NCBI RefSeq assembly: GCF_009733595.1
Contig: NZ_WOFH01000011.1
Coordinates: forward strand, 62,001 to 126,000
DNA length: 64,000 bases
Source of the DNA: Actinomadura litoris
GTDB lineage: Bacteria; Actinomycetota; Actinomycetes; Streptosporangiales; Streptosporangiaceae
Reading direction: 5' to 3'
The notes under the pieces: generated by a model
Database searches by the model: none
The model's input: the letters and a program-made list of their open reading frames with translations, nothing else
Told to the model about the DNA's origin: nothing
Position numbers and translations under genes: made by a program
Shown here: one piece after another, positions 24,747 to 34,058 of the stretch
How the letters are laid out: the number at the start of each line of letters is the position of its first letter
How positions within the stretch are numbered: the first letter of the stretch is position 1

Positions 24747-25940
24747 GTGGCTGACCAGGACGGGGACGCGCCTCCGCCCGACCTTGACCTGACGGTCGTC
24801 GACGCCCCCACGCTGCACCGGCGGACCCCCTCCCCACCGCCCGCGCCACCGCCCGCGCCCCCGGCGCCGCCCCCCGCGTTCGGTCAGCCGGCCGACCTCT
24901 CGGTCACCCGCCCCGACCAGCCGCCGCCCCGGGTGGACGCCGCGCCGCCGCCCCCTCCCGCACCGCCCCCTCCCGCACCGCCCCCTCCCGCACCGCCCCG
25001 CCCCGCGCCGCCCCCGGTGGTGCCGCCCGTCGTGCCCACGGCACCGGAGGCGCTCGTCCAGGGGCCGGTGCACGGCGACTCGGTCATGCGGCGCGTCGTC
25101 CGGGGCGCGCTGCACCCGTTCCGGTCCGCCGACGACGTGCGCGTGGTCACCGAGCACGGCCGGTGGATCGCGCACCCGGTGACCACCGGCAGGCGGATCG
25201 CGGTGCTGGGAGTCCGGGAGGGCTCGGGCAAGAGCACGGTGTCGGCGCTGGTCACGACGGCGTTCGCGCACCACCGCGACGACCGGGTCCTCGCGCTGGA
25301 CCTCGACCCCGAGATGGGCTCGCTGCCGCTCCGGCTGGGCGTCCGCAACGAGCATCCGGTCGCCGACATCACCGGCGCCGACCTGAGCACCGCCTCGTTC
25401 GAGCAGGTCCGGGAACTCCTGGTGCCGCTGGGCGAGCGGCTGTGGGCGCTGCCGACCACCTACGGGACGGTGGGCGCGGGCCGCGGCCTCGTCGACGCGA
25501 GGCTCTACCGGTCCGCGGGCGTCCAGCTCAGCCGGTTCTTCGGGATCACGGTCGCCGACAACGGCGCGGGCACGCGGACCCCGCTGCACCGGGCCGTCCT
25601 CGCCGCCGCCCACGCGCAGATCCTCGTCGCGCCCGCCACCGTGGACGGCGCGGCCGCCGTCGGGCGCGTCCTGGACTGGATGGGCTCGGGCGACCTGCGG
25701 GCGCTGCTCCCGCGCACCCTGGTCGTGTTCACCTCGCACACCCCGCACAAGGCGGGGACCGTGGACGTCGACCGCGCCGCCGGAATCCTCGCCGAGGTCG
25801 GTGTGACCACGATCCGGCTGGGCTTCGACCGGCAACTGGCCGTCGGGACGACGCTCGACCACGGGCGGCTCGCCTACGCCACCCGCCTGACCGCGATCGC
25901 CATCGCCGCCGAGGCGCTCCGGCTGGCCCTCACCGCCTGA
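24747..25940 (+). CDS. Pro-rich MinD/ParA-like ATPase of the T7SS
   Basis: A 397-residue protein starting at GTG with GAGAGGAG upstream. Residues 20-100 are a Pro/Ala-rich, probably disordered arm, partly encoded by a 15-bp unit repeated three times at 24951-24995. A MinD-type domain follows, with the P-loop Gly-Val-Arg-Glu-Gly-Ser-Gly-Lys-Ser-Thr at 155-164 and Leu-Asp-Leu-Asp-Pro-Glu at about 183-188. The arrangement recalls EspI of mycobacterial ESX-1, where such an ATPase modulates secretion. The role here is inference. Its 3' end overlaps the convergent gene by 11 bases. Confidence 0.82.
   Translation: MADQDGDAPPPDLDLTVVDAPTLHRRTPSPPPAPPPAPPAPPPAFGQPADLSVTRPDQPPPRVDAAPPPPPAPPPPAPPPPAPPRPAPPPVVPPVVPTAPEALVQGPVHGDSVMRRVVRGALHPFRSADDVRVVTEHGRWIAHPVTTGRRIAVLGVREGSGKSTVSALVTTAFAHHRDDRVLALDLDPEMGSLPLRLGVRNEHPVADITGADLSTASFEQVRELLVPLGERLWALPTTYGTVGAGRGLVDARLYRSAGVQLSRFFGITVADNGAGTRTPLHRAVLAAAHAQILVAPATVDGAAAVGRVLDWMGSGDLRALLPRTLVVFTSHTPHKAGTVDVDRAAGILAEVGVTTIRLGFDRQLAVGTTLDHGRLAYATRLTAIAIAAEALRLALTA
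24951..24995. repeat. Three perfect tandem copies of a 15-bp unit
   Basis: The unit CCCCCTCCCGCACCG is repeated three times without change inside the Pro-rich part of the MinD-like gene. It keeps frame and encodes Pro-Pro-Pro-Ala-Pro type repeats, so copy number changes would lengthen the arm in five-residue steps. Confidence 0.9.
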
Positions 25941-26799
25941 ACCGCAGCCGCGACCGGCGCTTGGGCGCGGGCGGCGACGGGTCCCGCGGGACGCCCGCGT
26001 CCGGGTCGAGCTTGACGAGCGCGTGCTCGCGGCGCCACCAGAACACGTCCGGCGACGTGGGGTCGTCGGACGCGGCGTACATCTCCTTCGCCAGCTCCCG
26101 GAACGGGCCGAGAACCGCGCCCATGGCCTCCGAGACGATCGGATACGCGAGGATCGTGCTGTGCGTCGGAACGGCGACCAGCGCCCCGGGCCTCCCGGCG
26201 TCGGTGAGGAAGTGGTGCAGCTCGGCGACCAGCGCCGAGACGTACCGGCTGCCCGGCTTGTGGATCACGCGGATCGACTCGGTCAGCGTGAGCGGCTGGT
26301 CGTGGACGTCGACGTCCGCCAACTCCACCTGGTAGGTGTTCGGCACGGCGAGCCCGCCGAGGTCGGTGAGGCCGAGCAGCGAGGCCCTGGCCAGGGTGAG
26401 CGGCCCGCCGTACCGGGGATGGTCGATCATGATCATGGCATCGAAGTGCCTCCCGGCGGAGACGATCGCCAGGCCCTGCCGCTCGGACTCGGTGAGCTTG
26501 GGCACCATGCGGATCCGCAGGCGTTTGCGGACGTCCCCCAGCAGCTCGATGTCGCCGATCGCCATCGCCGCGCGGTCGCTCACATGGATCAGCCACTCCT
26601 CCACGAGCCGGGGCCAGGCGACGCGGTCGGCCCGCGCGCAGCGCTCCAGGATCGTCCAGGTGGTGGCGCTGGGCTCGAACCGTCCGACCGGCAGCACGAC
26701 CTGCGCCAGCGCGGGTTCGAACCGGGCGGCCGGGTTGACGACGGGCAGCAGGTCCTCGATGAGGGCGTGCACGTCCGCCGACACCTCGAACAACTCCAT
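25930..26799 (-). CDS. Unknown soluble protein within the T7SS locus
   Basis: A 289-residue protein on the opposite strand between the MinD-like gene and eccC. It has no signal or membrane segment. Recognisable stretches are Thr-Trp-Thr-Ile-Leu-Glu, a Met-Ile-Asp-His-Pro-Arg-Tyr-Gly-Gly block, Pro-Asn-Thr-Tyr-Gln-Val and Pro-Thr-His-Ser-Thr-Ile-Leu-Ala-Tyr-Pro; the tail is Arg/Lys-rich. I do not recognise the family. Its position, convergent with one T7SS gene and divergent from another, suggests separate regulation; a chaperone-like or regulatory role is possible but unsupported. Confidence 0.65.
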   Translation of the reverse strand: MELFEVSADVHALIEDLLPVVNPAARFEPALAQVVLPVGRFEPSATTWTILERCARADRVAWPRLVEEWLIHVSDRAAMAIGDIELLGDVRKRLRIRMVPKLTESERQGLAIVSAGRHFDAMIMIDHPRYGGPLTLARASLLGLTDLGGLAVPNTYQVELADVDVHDQPLTLTESIRVIHKPGSRYVSALVAELHHFLTDAGRPGALVAVPTHSTILAYPIVSEAMGAVLGPFRELAKEMYAASDDPTSPDVFWWRREHALVKLDPDAGVPRDPSPPAPKRRSRLRFRR

Positions 26800-26890
26800 C
26801 CCCGACTCCCGATAAGTTGATCTTCGTACCGTTCGCCCCGTCCGACATTAGGGTGGACGGGGATCGCTCGACGTAAGAGGGGTGGCAGGC

Positions 26891-29800
26891 GTGACGACCC
26901 GGTTGGTGCACCGGCCCGCGCGGACCGTCTACCCGAGGACCGACTCCGAACCCCGGCAGGTCGAGGCCCCTCCCACTCTCCCCGAGGCGGGCGGGACCGG
27001 CAACCAGCTCATGACGATCCTGCCGATGGTCGGCATGATGGGCTCGCTCACCATCATGACCGTCATGCGGAACCCCGCGTTCATGGCGTTCGGCGCGGTG
27101 CTGCTGGTCGTGGCGGTGCTCGGCGGCGGCGCGCTGCTGCTGTCGCGCAAGGGCCAGGTCACCCGGCAGCGCAAGAACCAGCGCGAGCGCTACCTGGAGT
27201 TCCTGGAGGAGCTGCGGGAGGAGCTGTCGGCGGAGGAGCGGGAGCACCGGACGCTGGCCCGGGTGCTCGACCCGCCGCCCGAGGCGCTGTACGACGTCGT
27301 CCGCGACCCGTCCCGGCTGTGGGAGCGGCGCCGCACGCACGACGACTTCCTGCGGGTCAGGGTCGGCACCGGCCTGATGCCCGGCCACTCGCTTGAGCTG
27401 GGCGAGCAGGGCACCGCGCTCAACCCGACCGACCCGTTCATGTCGTCGGAGGCGCGGGCGGTGATCGAGCGCTTCCGCACCGCGCCGGACATGCCGCTCA
27501 CGCTGCCGCTGGACATGGCGGGCGACGTCAGCGTGATCGGCAGCCGCCCGGACGTGCTGCGGCTGGTGCGCGCGATGGCCGTCCAGCTCGTCGCCTTCCA
27601 CGCCCCCGAGGACGTCGCGATCGGCGCGGCCTACGGCGGCGCCTCGCCCGACTGGGACTGGCTCAAGTGGCTGCCGCACGTGCACGACCAGCACCGGCGG
27701 GACGGCGGCGTGCCGATCCGGCTGATCGCCTCGTCCCCGCTGAGGCTGGCGGCGCTGCTGGCCGACGAGCTGCGGCGGCGCAGCGACTACGCCGCCGAGG
27801 TGCGGCGCGGGCTCGGGCGGCGCGACTCGTTCAGGATGCTGCGGCGGCTGGTGGTGTTCCAGGACACGCACGGCGAGGTGGCCGCCGACCTCGTCCGGCC
27901 GGACGAGAGCGTCCCGGTCGCCGACCTGGCCGCGACGGTCGTCCACCTGCTGTCGGACCGGACGCACGAGCCCGGCGACGTCGGCGTGCGGATCACGGTC
28001 GAGGGCGACCGGGTCCGCGTCGAGGACCTGCGCGGCCCCGAGCCGGTGGAGATGAGCGGCACGCTCGACGACGTCCCGGCCGCGATGCTGGAGGGCCTGG
28101 TCCGGATGGTCGCGCCGATGCGGCTGTCCCGCGAGTCGGTGGACGAGACCGCCGGGCAGGGCGGCGAGGTCGACTTCGCCGGGCTGCTGGGCGTGACGGA
28201 CCCCGGCGACCTCGACGTCGCGCGGCTGTGGGCGCCGCGCGGCGAGCGCGCGTTCCTGCGCGTCCCGGTCGGGCTGGACGACGCGGGCCGCCCGGTGATC
28301 CTCGACCTGAAGGAGGCGGCCAGCCTCGGCATGGGCCCGCACGGGCTGTGCGTCGGCGCGACCGGATCGGGCAAGAGCGAGCTGCTGCGGACGCTGGTGC
28401 TCGCGCTCGCGGCCACGCACGGACCCGAGCAGGCGAGCATGGTGCTGGTCGACTACAAGGGCGGCGCGACGTTCGCGCCCTTCGACGGCCTGCCGCACGT
28501 CGCGGGCGTCATCACCAACCTGGAGGACGACGCCGGGCTGATCGAGCGGGTGTACGCGAGCCTGTCGGGCGAGGTGCAGCGGCGGCAGCAGGTGCTGCGC
28601 GACGCGGGCAACATCGCCAACATCGGCGACTACAACCACCAGCGCGGGCAGCGGCCCGACCTGCCGCCGCTGCCGCACCTGCTCGTGATCATCGACGAGT
28701 TCGGCGAGCTGCTCACCGCGCGCCCGGACTTCATCGAGCTGTTCCTGTCGATCGGCCGGATCGGCCGCAGCATCGGCGTCCACCTGCTGCTGTCCAGCCA
28801 GCGCATCGAGAGCGGCAAGCTGCGCGGCCTGGAGACCTACCTGTCGTACCGGATCGGGCTGCGGACGTTCTCCGAGGAGGAGAGCCGCACGGTCCTGGAC
28901 TCCCCCGACGCGTTCCACCTCCCGGCGCTGCCGGGCTTCGGCTACCTCAAGGTCGACACCAGCATCTACCTGCGGTTCAAGGGCGGCTACGTGTCGGGCC
29001 CCTACCGGGGCGCGGTGGCGGCGCCGGCCGAGGGCGCCGACCGGCTTCCGGTGCGCCCGTTCACCGCCTACAACCTGGCCGGTCCGCTGGACGGCCCGGG
29101 GCGGGGCGCGGACGACGGCGAGGCCGAGCTGCCGGAGCGGACCACCGGCCCCACGATGCTCGACGTGCTGGTCGGCCAGCTCGCCCGGCACGGCCGCCCG
29201 GTGCCGATGATCTGGCTGCCGCCGCTGCCGTCCATGGCCACGCTGGACGCGGTGACCGGTCCCGTCCGGATCACCGAGCAGGGCATGCGGCTGCCCGCCG
29301 GCGGGGGGCCGCTGCGGGTGCCGATCGGCCTGCTGGACGACGCGCGCCGCCAGTGGCAGGGCGTGTGGAACCTCGACCTGACGGCGGCGGGCGGGCATGT
29401 CGCGATCATCGGCGGGCCGCAGACCGGCAAGACCACGCTGCTGCGCACGTTCGTGCTGTCGCTGGCGCTGACGCACACGCCGCGCCAGGTCGCGGTGTAC
29501 GGGCTCGACCTGGTCGGCGGCGGCCTCCAGGTGCTGTCCGGGCTGCCGAACGTGGGCGGCGTCGCGGGACGCACCGACCTGGAGCGGATCCGCCGGACCG
29601 TCGAGGAGGTCCACGGGATGCTGGAGCACCGCATGGAGGTGTTCCGGCAGCACGGCATCGACGGTGTCCAGCGGCTGCGGCAGATGCACGCGGCCGGGAG
29701 CGTTCCGGAACTGCCGTGCGCGGACGTCGTCTTGGTCGTGGACGGGTTCGGCGCCATCAGGAACGACTTCGAGGAGATCGACGACATGGTCTCCGACCTG

Positions 29801-30886
29801 CTCCAGCGCGGCGGCGGCTACGGCATCCACATCGTCGCGGGGATGCTGCGGTGGAACGACGTGCGGATCGCCGCGCAGTCCACGTTCGGGCAGCGCGTCG
29901 AGCTGCGGCTCAACGACCCCTCCGACTCCACGGTCAGCCGCAAGCTCGCCGAGACGATCAGCGCCGAGCTGCCGGGACGCGCGCTCACCGACGCCGGGCT
30001 GTTCGGCCATGTCGCCGTGCCCGCGCTCGGCGCCGTGCCCGACCCGACCGAGCTGGGCACCGCCGCCGAGTCGGCGGTCGGGGCCGTCCGCAACGCCTGG
30101 ACGGGCGAGTCCACCCCGCCCGTGCGGGTGCTGCCGCACCGGCTCGCGGCGTCCGAGCTGCCCGATCCGGAGCGCGAGCCCCGGCTGGTGCCGCTCGGGG
30201 TGGAGGAGCGCGCGCTGGAGCCGCTGCTGCTCGACCTGTTCGACGTCGACCAGAACCTCGTCGTGCTCGGCGACGGCGGCTCCGGGAAGTCCAACCTGCT
30301 GCGGCTGATCGTCCAGCAGCTCACCGCCCGGTACACGCCCGAGCAGGTGGTGTTCGCGGTGATGGACCCGCGCCGCTCGCTGCGCGACGTGGCGCCTGAG
30401 CCCTACATCGGCGGCTACGCGCCGACGCCGAGGATCTGCGCCGGGCTCGCGGGCGGCGTCGCCAAGGAGTTGCAGGAGCGCATGCCGGACGACCCGTCCG
30501 CCGTCCCCGAGGGCGCCGGGGTGAAGGGCCCGCGGATCGTCGTGCTCGCCGACGACTACGACCTGCTGACCACGGCGGGCCAGCAGCCGCTCGCCCCGTT
30601 CGTGCCGTTCGTCGCGAGCGGCCGCGACATCGGCCTGCACTTCGTCGTGGCCCGCCGCGTCGCCGGATCCTCCCGCGGCCTCTACGACCCGCTCCTCCAG
30701 GCGGTGCGGGAGAGCGGCACGGGCGCGCTGGTGATGTCCGGGGACCGGTCGGAGGGGCAGCTGTTCCCGCGCGTCTACGCCGAGTCGCTGCCGCCGGGGC
30801 GGGCGCAGTGGATCCGGCGGGGCGAGAGCGCGCGGCTCGTCCAGACCGCGCTGGCCGAGGCCCCGGTGCGCGAGGAGGCCCGATGA
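26891..30886 (+). CDS. eccC: EccC, three-domain FtsK/SpoIIIE-type T7SS ATPase
   Basis: GTG 26891 is preferred over GTG 26882, because AGAGGGG at 26876-26882 sits eight bases before it. The 1331-residue protein has two membrane helices at about 40-85, a linker, then three ATPase domains with P-loops Gly-Ala-Thr-Gly-Ser-Gly-Lys-Ser at 489, Gly-Gly-Pro-Gln-Thr-Gly-Lys-Thr at 841 and Gly-Asp-Gly-Gly-Ser-Gly-Lys-Ser at 1127. The first domain keeps Ile-Ile-Asp-Glu-Phe as its Walker B. It is the motor that recognises substrates and drives export. All three domains are on one polypeptide, rather than split as EccCa/EccCb. Confidence 0.96.
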   Translation: MTTRLVHRPARTVYPRTDSEPRQVEAPPTLPEAGGTGNQLMTILPMVGMMGSLTIMTVMRNPAFMAFGAVLLVVAVLGGGALLLSRKGQVTRQRKNQRERYLEFLEELREELSAEEREHRTLARVLDPPPEALYDVVRDPSRLWERRRTHDDFLRVRVGTGLMPGHSLELGEQGTALNPTDPFMSSEARAVIERFRTAPDMPLTLPLDMAGDVSVIGSRPDVLRLVRAMAVQLVAFHAPEDVAIGAAYGGASPDWDWLKWLPHVHDQHRRDGGVPIRLIASSPLRLAALLADELRRRSDYAAEVRRGLGRRDSFRMLRRLVVFQDTHGEVAADLVRPDESVPVADLAATVVHLLSDRTHEPGDVGVRITVEGDRVRVEDLRGPEPVEMSGTLDDVPAAMLEGLVRMVAPMRLSRESVDETAGQGGEVDFAGLLGVTDPGDLDVARLWAPRGERAFLRVPVGLDDAGRPVILDLKEAASLGMGPHGLCVGATGSGKSELLRTLVLALAATHGPEQASMVLVDYKGGATFAPFDGLPHVAGVITNLEDDAGLIERVYASLSGEVQRRQQVLRDAGNIANIGDYNHQRGQRPDLPPLPHLLVIIDEFGELLTARPDFIELFLSIGRIGRSIGVHLLLSSQRIESGKLRGLETYLSYRIGLRTFSEEESRTVLDSPDAFHLPALPGFGYLKVDTSIYLRFKGGYVSGPYRGAVAAPAEGADRLPVRPFTAYNLAGPLDGPGRGADDGEAELPERTTGPTMLDVLVGQLARHGRPVPMIWLPPLPSMATLDAVTGPVRITEQGMRLPAGGGPLRVPIGLLDDARRQWQGVWNLDLTAAGGHVAIIGGPQTGKTTLLRTFVLSLALTHTPRQVAVYGLDLVGGGLQVLSGLPNVGGVAGRTDLERIRRTVEEVHGMLEHRMEVFRQHGIDGVQRLRQMHAAGSVPELPCADVVLVVDGFGAIRNDFEEIDDMVSDLLQRGGGYGIHIVAGMLRWNDVRIAAQSTFGQRVELRLNDPSDSTVSRKLAETISAELPGRALTDAGLFGHVAVPALGAVPDPTELGTAAESAVGAVRNAWTGESTPPVRVLPHRLAASELPDPEREPRLVPLGVEERALEPLLLDLFDVDQNLVVLGDGGSGKSNLLRLIVQQLTARYTPEQVVFAVMDPRRSLRDVAPEPYIGGYAPTPRICAGLAGGVAKELQERMPDDPSAVPEGAGVKGPRIVVLADDYDLLTTAGQQPLAPFVPFVASGRDIGLHFVVARRVAGSSRGLYDPLLQAVRESGTGALVMSGDRSEGQLFPRVYAESLPPGRAQWIRRGESARLVQTALAEAPVREEAR

Positions 30887-31257
30887 CCTACGACATGGTG
30901 GTGCTGACGCAGCGGGCGCCCGACGTGCGGGCGATCATCGACAGCATGGTGGCGGCGGGCGAGACCCTGCGGGTGCGCGGCGGCGGCGACGGCGCCCTCA
31001 TCCTGCTCCGCGACGACGAGGGATCGCCATTGGTCAGCATCGAGTCGGCGCAGCGCGTGGACGTCGAGGGCGAGGTCGGCCGCGTCCTCGGCGGCGCCGT
31101 GGACGCGGGTCTGACCGTCCCCTACTGGTGGGTGGAGGTGCGCGCCTCGGGCGGTGACCCGAGGGCGCCCGGCATCGCGCACCGGTTCGCCGACGCGATG
31201 GTGGAGCGGCTGGGCGGCGCCGTCTGGCCGCCGAACGCCCCCGAGGAGGCACCGTGA
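30883..31257 (+). CDS. Small T7SS-locus protein, unknown
   Basis: The start ATG 30883 overlaps the eccC stop as ATGA; an in-frame ATG/GTG further upstream would lie inside eccC. The 124-residue product is soluble, with an alpha/beta look, an Arg-Gly-Gly-Gly-Asp-Gly turn and the block Val-Pro-Tyr-Trp-Trp-Val-Glu-Val. Its stop overlaps the next start as GTGA, so eccC, this gene and the DUF6177 gene form a tightly coupled trio. The family is unrecognised; an accessory role in export is inferred from the coupling. Confidence 0.72.
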   Translation: MTYDMVVLTQRAPDVRAIIDSMVAAGETLRVRGGGDGALILLRDDEGSPLVSIESAQRVDVEGEVGRVLGGAVDAGLTVPYWWVEVRASGGDPRAPGIAHRFADAMVERLGGAVWPPNAPEEAP

Positions 31258-32294
31258 CCACGACGAACACGCATGCGGCGCTCGACATCGTCACGACGCG
31301 GAGCGCCGTCGCCATCCAGGACCGCCCGCTCGTGCCGCTCTCGTCCTGGCTGACCGACGCGATGGAGAAGTGCGCGCGCGTCGACCAGGCGTTCCAGATC
31401 CTCACGCCGCACGACGCCCGGATCACCCTGCCCCTGCGGATGATGCTCGGCACCCGGCAGGCGCGGTGGGTCGTCCAGGAACCGGACGAGGGCTACTACG
31501 ACGGCTTCACCGGCTTCCCCCTTGAGTGGGACGGCGCCGCGTTCGTCGTGTCGGAGAAGGCGAAGGAAGGGCCGTCCGAGACGTTCCTGCGGGAGGTTCC
31601 GGACGACGACCTCGGCCACCACCTCGTCGTGAGCCTGAACGTCGTCCACGACGCCACCTCGGGCCTGCTGCTCGGCGGCGTGATCGAGGACCTCGCCCGC
31701 GCCCTCGCCGGAACCGCGCCCCGCTGCTGGGGGACGGCCGAACCCGCGCTGTCGCGGTGGTCGCCGCCGGAGCTGACCGACCTGTGCCGCCGCCGCTCCC
31801 CCGCCTCGACGCTGCTGGTGTTCATGGGCCCGCACGGCGGGGACGTGCCGCCCTTCGGCGGGACCGTGCAGGTCTCCCGCGTGACCTCGGGGGTGAAGGA
31901 GTCGATCACGTTCGCGCTCGCCTGCCCCGCCGACCGCGAGCCGCCGCTGGAGGAACTGGAGGACCTCGCGGACCGGTACACGCGGACGGGCGTCCTGCGG
32001 ACCCTCAACGTCCAGTGGACGCCCGCGCTGCGCGACCTCACCTACCCGAGCCGCGCGATCGGCGTCCCGTCCCCGCTGGCCATGGGCATCGGCCCGGAGG
32101 GCGTCGCGGAGATCGGGATCGAGCACGCGCTCTCGGCCGAGGCGACCGGCCGCCGGATCGGCGACGCCGCCTCGCCCGGCCTGTGGTTCCCGCTGGCGGG
32201 CGGCGACGACACCGCGGCCTGGACGCGGCTGCGGACGCTCATGGAGCACCTGACCGAGCCCGCCACCGGCACGGGCCGCTGGCGGACGTCCTGA
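31254..32294 (+). CDS. DUF6177 family T7SS-associated protein
   Basis: A 346-residue soluble protein starting at GTG inside the stop of the previous gene (GTGA). The N-terminal region with Asp-Ile-Val-Thr-x-x-Ser-Ala-Val and the central Trp-Gly-Thr-Ala-Glu-Pro and Leu-x-Arg-Trp-Ser-Pro-Pro-Glu-Leu-Thr blocks are what I associate with DUF6177, a family seen beside eccC in Streptomyces and relatives. No catalytic motif is visible. It ends one base before the convergent adenosine deaminase gene. The function is unknown; a cytoplasmic accessory role is inferred. Confidence 0.75.
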   Translation: MTTTNTHAALDIVTTRSAVAIQDRPLVPLSSWLTDAMEKCARVDQAFQILTPHDARITLPLRMMLGTRQARWVVQEPDEGYYDGFTGFPLEWDGAAFVVSEKAKEGPSETFLREVPDDDLGHHLVVSLNVVHDATSGLLLGGVIEDLARALAGTAPRCWGTAEPALSRWSPPELTDLCRRRSPASTLLVFMGPHGGDVPPFGGTVQVSRVTSGVKESITFALACPADREPPLEELEDLADRYTRTGVLRTLNVQWTPALRDLTYPSRAIGVPSPLAMGIGPEGVAEIGIEHALSAEATGRRIGDAASPGLWFPLAGGDDTAAWTRLRTLMEHLTEPATGTGRWRTS

Positions 32295-33380
32295 TCACGC
32301 GGGCGGGCGGCTCCACTTCAGCTGCGCGAACCCCGGCTTGATCACCCCGTTGATCAGTTCGAGCCGCTCGGTGAACGGCGCGAACGCCGACTTCATCGCG
32401 TTCACCGTGAACCACTGGAGGTCGTCCCACCCGTACCCGAACGCCTCGGTGAGCTTCGCGAACTCCTCCGACAGCGACGTCCCGCTCATCAGCCGGTTGT
32501 CGGTGTTCACCGTGACGCGGAAGCTCAGCCGCCGCAGCAGCCCGATCGGGTGCTCCGCGATCGACTTCGCGGCGCCGGTCTGGATGTTGGACGTCGGGCA
32601 CATCTCCAGCGGGATCCGCTTGTCGCGCACGTAGTCGGCGAGCCGTCCGAGCCTCGGCTCCCCGCCGGTCACGTCGATGTCGTCGATGATCCGCACGCCG
32701 TGCCCGAGCCGGTCGGCGCCGCACCACTGGATCGCCTGCCAGATCGAGGGCAGCCCGAACCCCTCGCCCGCGTGGATCGTGAAGTGCGCGTTCTCCCGCT
32801 GGAGGTACTCGAACGCGTCCAGGTGGCGGGTCGGCGGGTACCCCGCCTCCGCGCCCGCGATGTCGAACCCGACCACGCCAGCGTCCCGGTACCGGACGGC
32901 CAACTCCGCGATCTCCTTGCTCCGCGCCTGGTGCCGCATCGCCGTGACCAGCGCCCCGACCCGGATCCCGTGGTCGGCCCGCGCCCGCGCGAACCCGTCC
33001 AGGACGGCCTCGACGACCTGCTCCAGCGTCAGCCCCTCGGTGACGTGCTGCTCGGGCGCGTACCGGACCTCCGCGTAGACGATCCCGTCCTCGGCCAGGT
33101 CCTCGGCGCACTCGTAGGCCACCCGCGTGAGCGCCTCCGCCGACTGCATCACCCCGACCGTGTGGTCGAACGTCTCCAGATACCGCTCCAGCGACCCCGA
33201 GTCGGCGGCCTCCTCGAACCAGAGCCGCAGGTTGTCCGCGTCGCCGCTGGGCAGCGCCCCGTACCCGCTCTCGCGCGCGAGGTCCACGATGGTCGCCGGA
33301 CGGACCCCGCCGTCCAGATGGTCGTGCAGCAGCACCTTGGGCGCGCGCCGGATCTCATCGAGTGTGGGCCGATCGCTCAT
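32295..33380 (-). CDS. add: Adenosine deaminase
   Basis: A 361-residue metal-dependent deaminase of the amidohydrolase fold starting at ATG. Zinc ligands are visible in His19-Asp-His21 and in the block Thr-Ile-His-Ala-Gly-Glu, which also holds the catalytic Glu. The late segment Asn-Thr-Asp-Asn-Arg-Leu-Met-Ser-Gly supplies the catalytic Asp. It converts adenosine and deoxyadenosine to inosine and deoxyinosine, feeding the purine phosphorylase encoded at 9.7 kb. The two genes lie close together in mycobacteria but are about 22 kb apart here, on either side of the T7SS region. Confidence 0.94.
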   Translation of the reverse strand: MSDRPTLDEIRRAPKVLLHDHLDGGVRPATIVDLARESGYGALPSGDADNLRLWFEEAADSGSLERYLETFDHTVGVMQSAEALTRVAYECAEDLAEDGIVYAEVRYAPEQHVTEGLTLEQVVEAVLDGFARARADHGIRVGALVTAMRHQARSKEIAELAVRYRDAGVVGFDIAGAEAGYPPTRHLDAFEYLQRENAHFTIHAGEGFGLPSIWQAIQWCGADRLGHGVRIIDDIDVTGGEPRLGRLADYVRDKRIPLEMCPTSNIQTGAAKSIAEHPIGLLRRLSFRVTVNTDNRLMSGTSLSEEFAKLTEAFGYGWDDLQWFTVNAMKSAFAPFTERLELINGVIKPGFAQLKWSRPPA

Positions 33381-33389
33381 CCTTAGAAG

Positions 33390-33911
33390 CTACCGCCCCG
33401 ACCGCCGTTCCACCTGCTCACCCGCGAGGTTCCGGCTGGAGAACACGAAACTGCGGTAGGCCCACCACCGGAACAGCATCGCCAGCAGGGTGCCGAGAAT
33501 CATCCCGCTGAAGAAGTCGGAGAACTCCTGCACCCGCTGGCTCACGTGCGGCTCCGCCAGACCGAACCAGTACCGGGCCGCGTAGAGCGGGATCGCGTTG
33601 ATCCCCATGGAAATGGCGTTGATCAGCACGAACAGCAGAATCTCACTGGACCGGCGCCGACCGTTGGTGACGCGAAACGCCCACCGCCTTTGCAGCACAT
33701 AGGAGAGCGCGGTCGCCGCCGCCGTGGCGACCAGAAGCGCCGTCACCGGCTTGCTCTGCAAGAGGGTGAATTTGAGCGCATAGTAAATGGCGGTGGTGAC
33801 GGCGTAGCAGAGGCCGCCGGTCATCCCGAACTTGAGCAGCACCCGCTGCCTGATGATGATCGGCCGCACCTGCTCGGGAATCCTCTCCAGCACGGCACTG
33901 GCGATCGTCAT
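33390..33911 (-). CDS. GtrA family membrane protein
   Basis: A 173-residue protein with four predicted membrane helices (about 28-45, 55-72, 90-110 and 130-150). The conserved Phe-x-x-x-Gly-Gly at the first helix and the Leu-Gln-Arg-Arg-Trp-Ala-Phe-Arg loop typify GtrA. Members are thought to help flip polyprenyl-linked sugars across the membrane for cell-envelope glycosylation. It starts at ATG and lies nine bases upstream of add on the same strand. The specific sugar is not readable. Confidence 0.88.
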   Translation of the reverse strand: MTIASAVLERIPEQVRPIIIRQRVLLKFGMTGGLCYAVTTAIYYALKFTLLQSKPVTALLVATAAATALSYVLQRRWAFRVTNGRRRSSEILLFVLINAISMGINAIPLYAARYWFGLAEPHVSQRVQEFSDFFSGMILGTLLAMLFRWWAYRSFVFSSRNLAGEQVERRSGR

Positions 33912-34058
33912 GCGGCAAGGCTATACGGGATCACCCCGCCCCGGGAGGACATTTCACCAAGATCCACCACCGCACCCCGCGCGACGGATACCGCCGTACG
34001 ACGGCATTTCAATGCGCCTCGTGATGATCTCCCGGTGGTTGATTGATATTCAGCGTGT

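Noticed and set aside
25874..30640. A very long open frame antisense to eccC
   Set aside because: It follows the GC-biased third positions of eccC, reads as Arg/Gly/Ala/Pro/Val-rich low-complexity protein, and has no ribosome site or domain. It is a shadow of the real gene.
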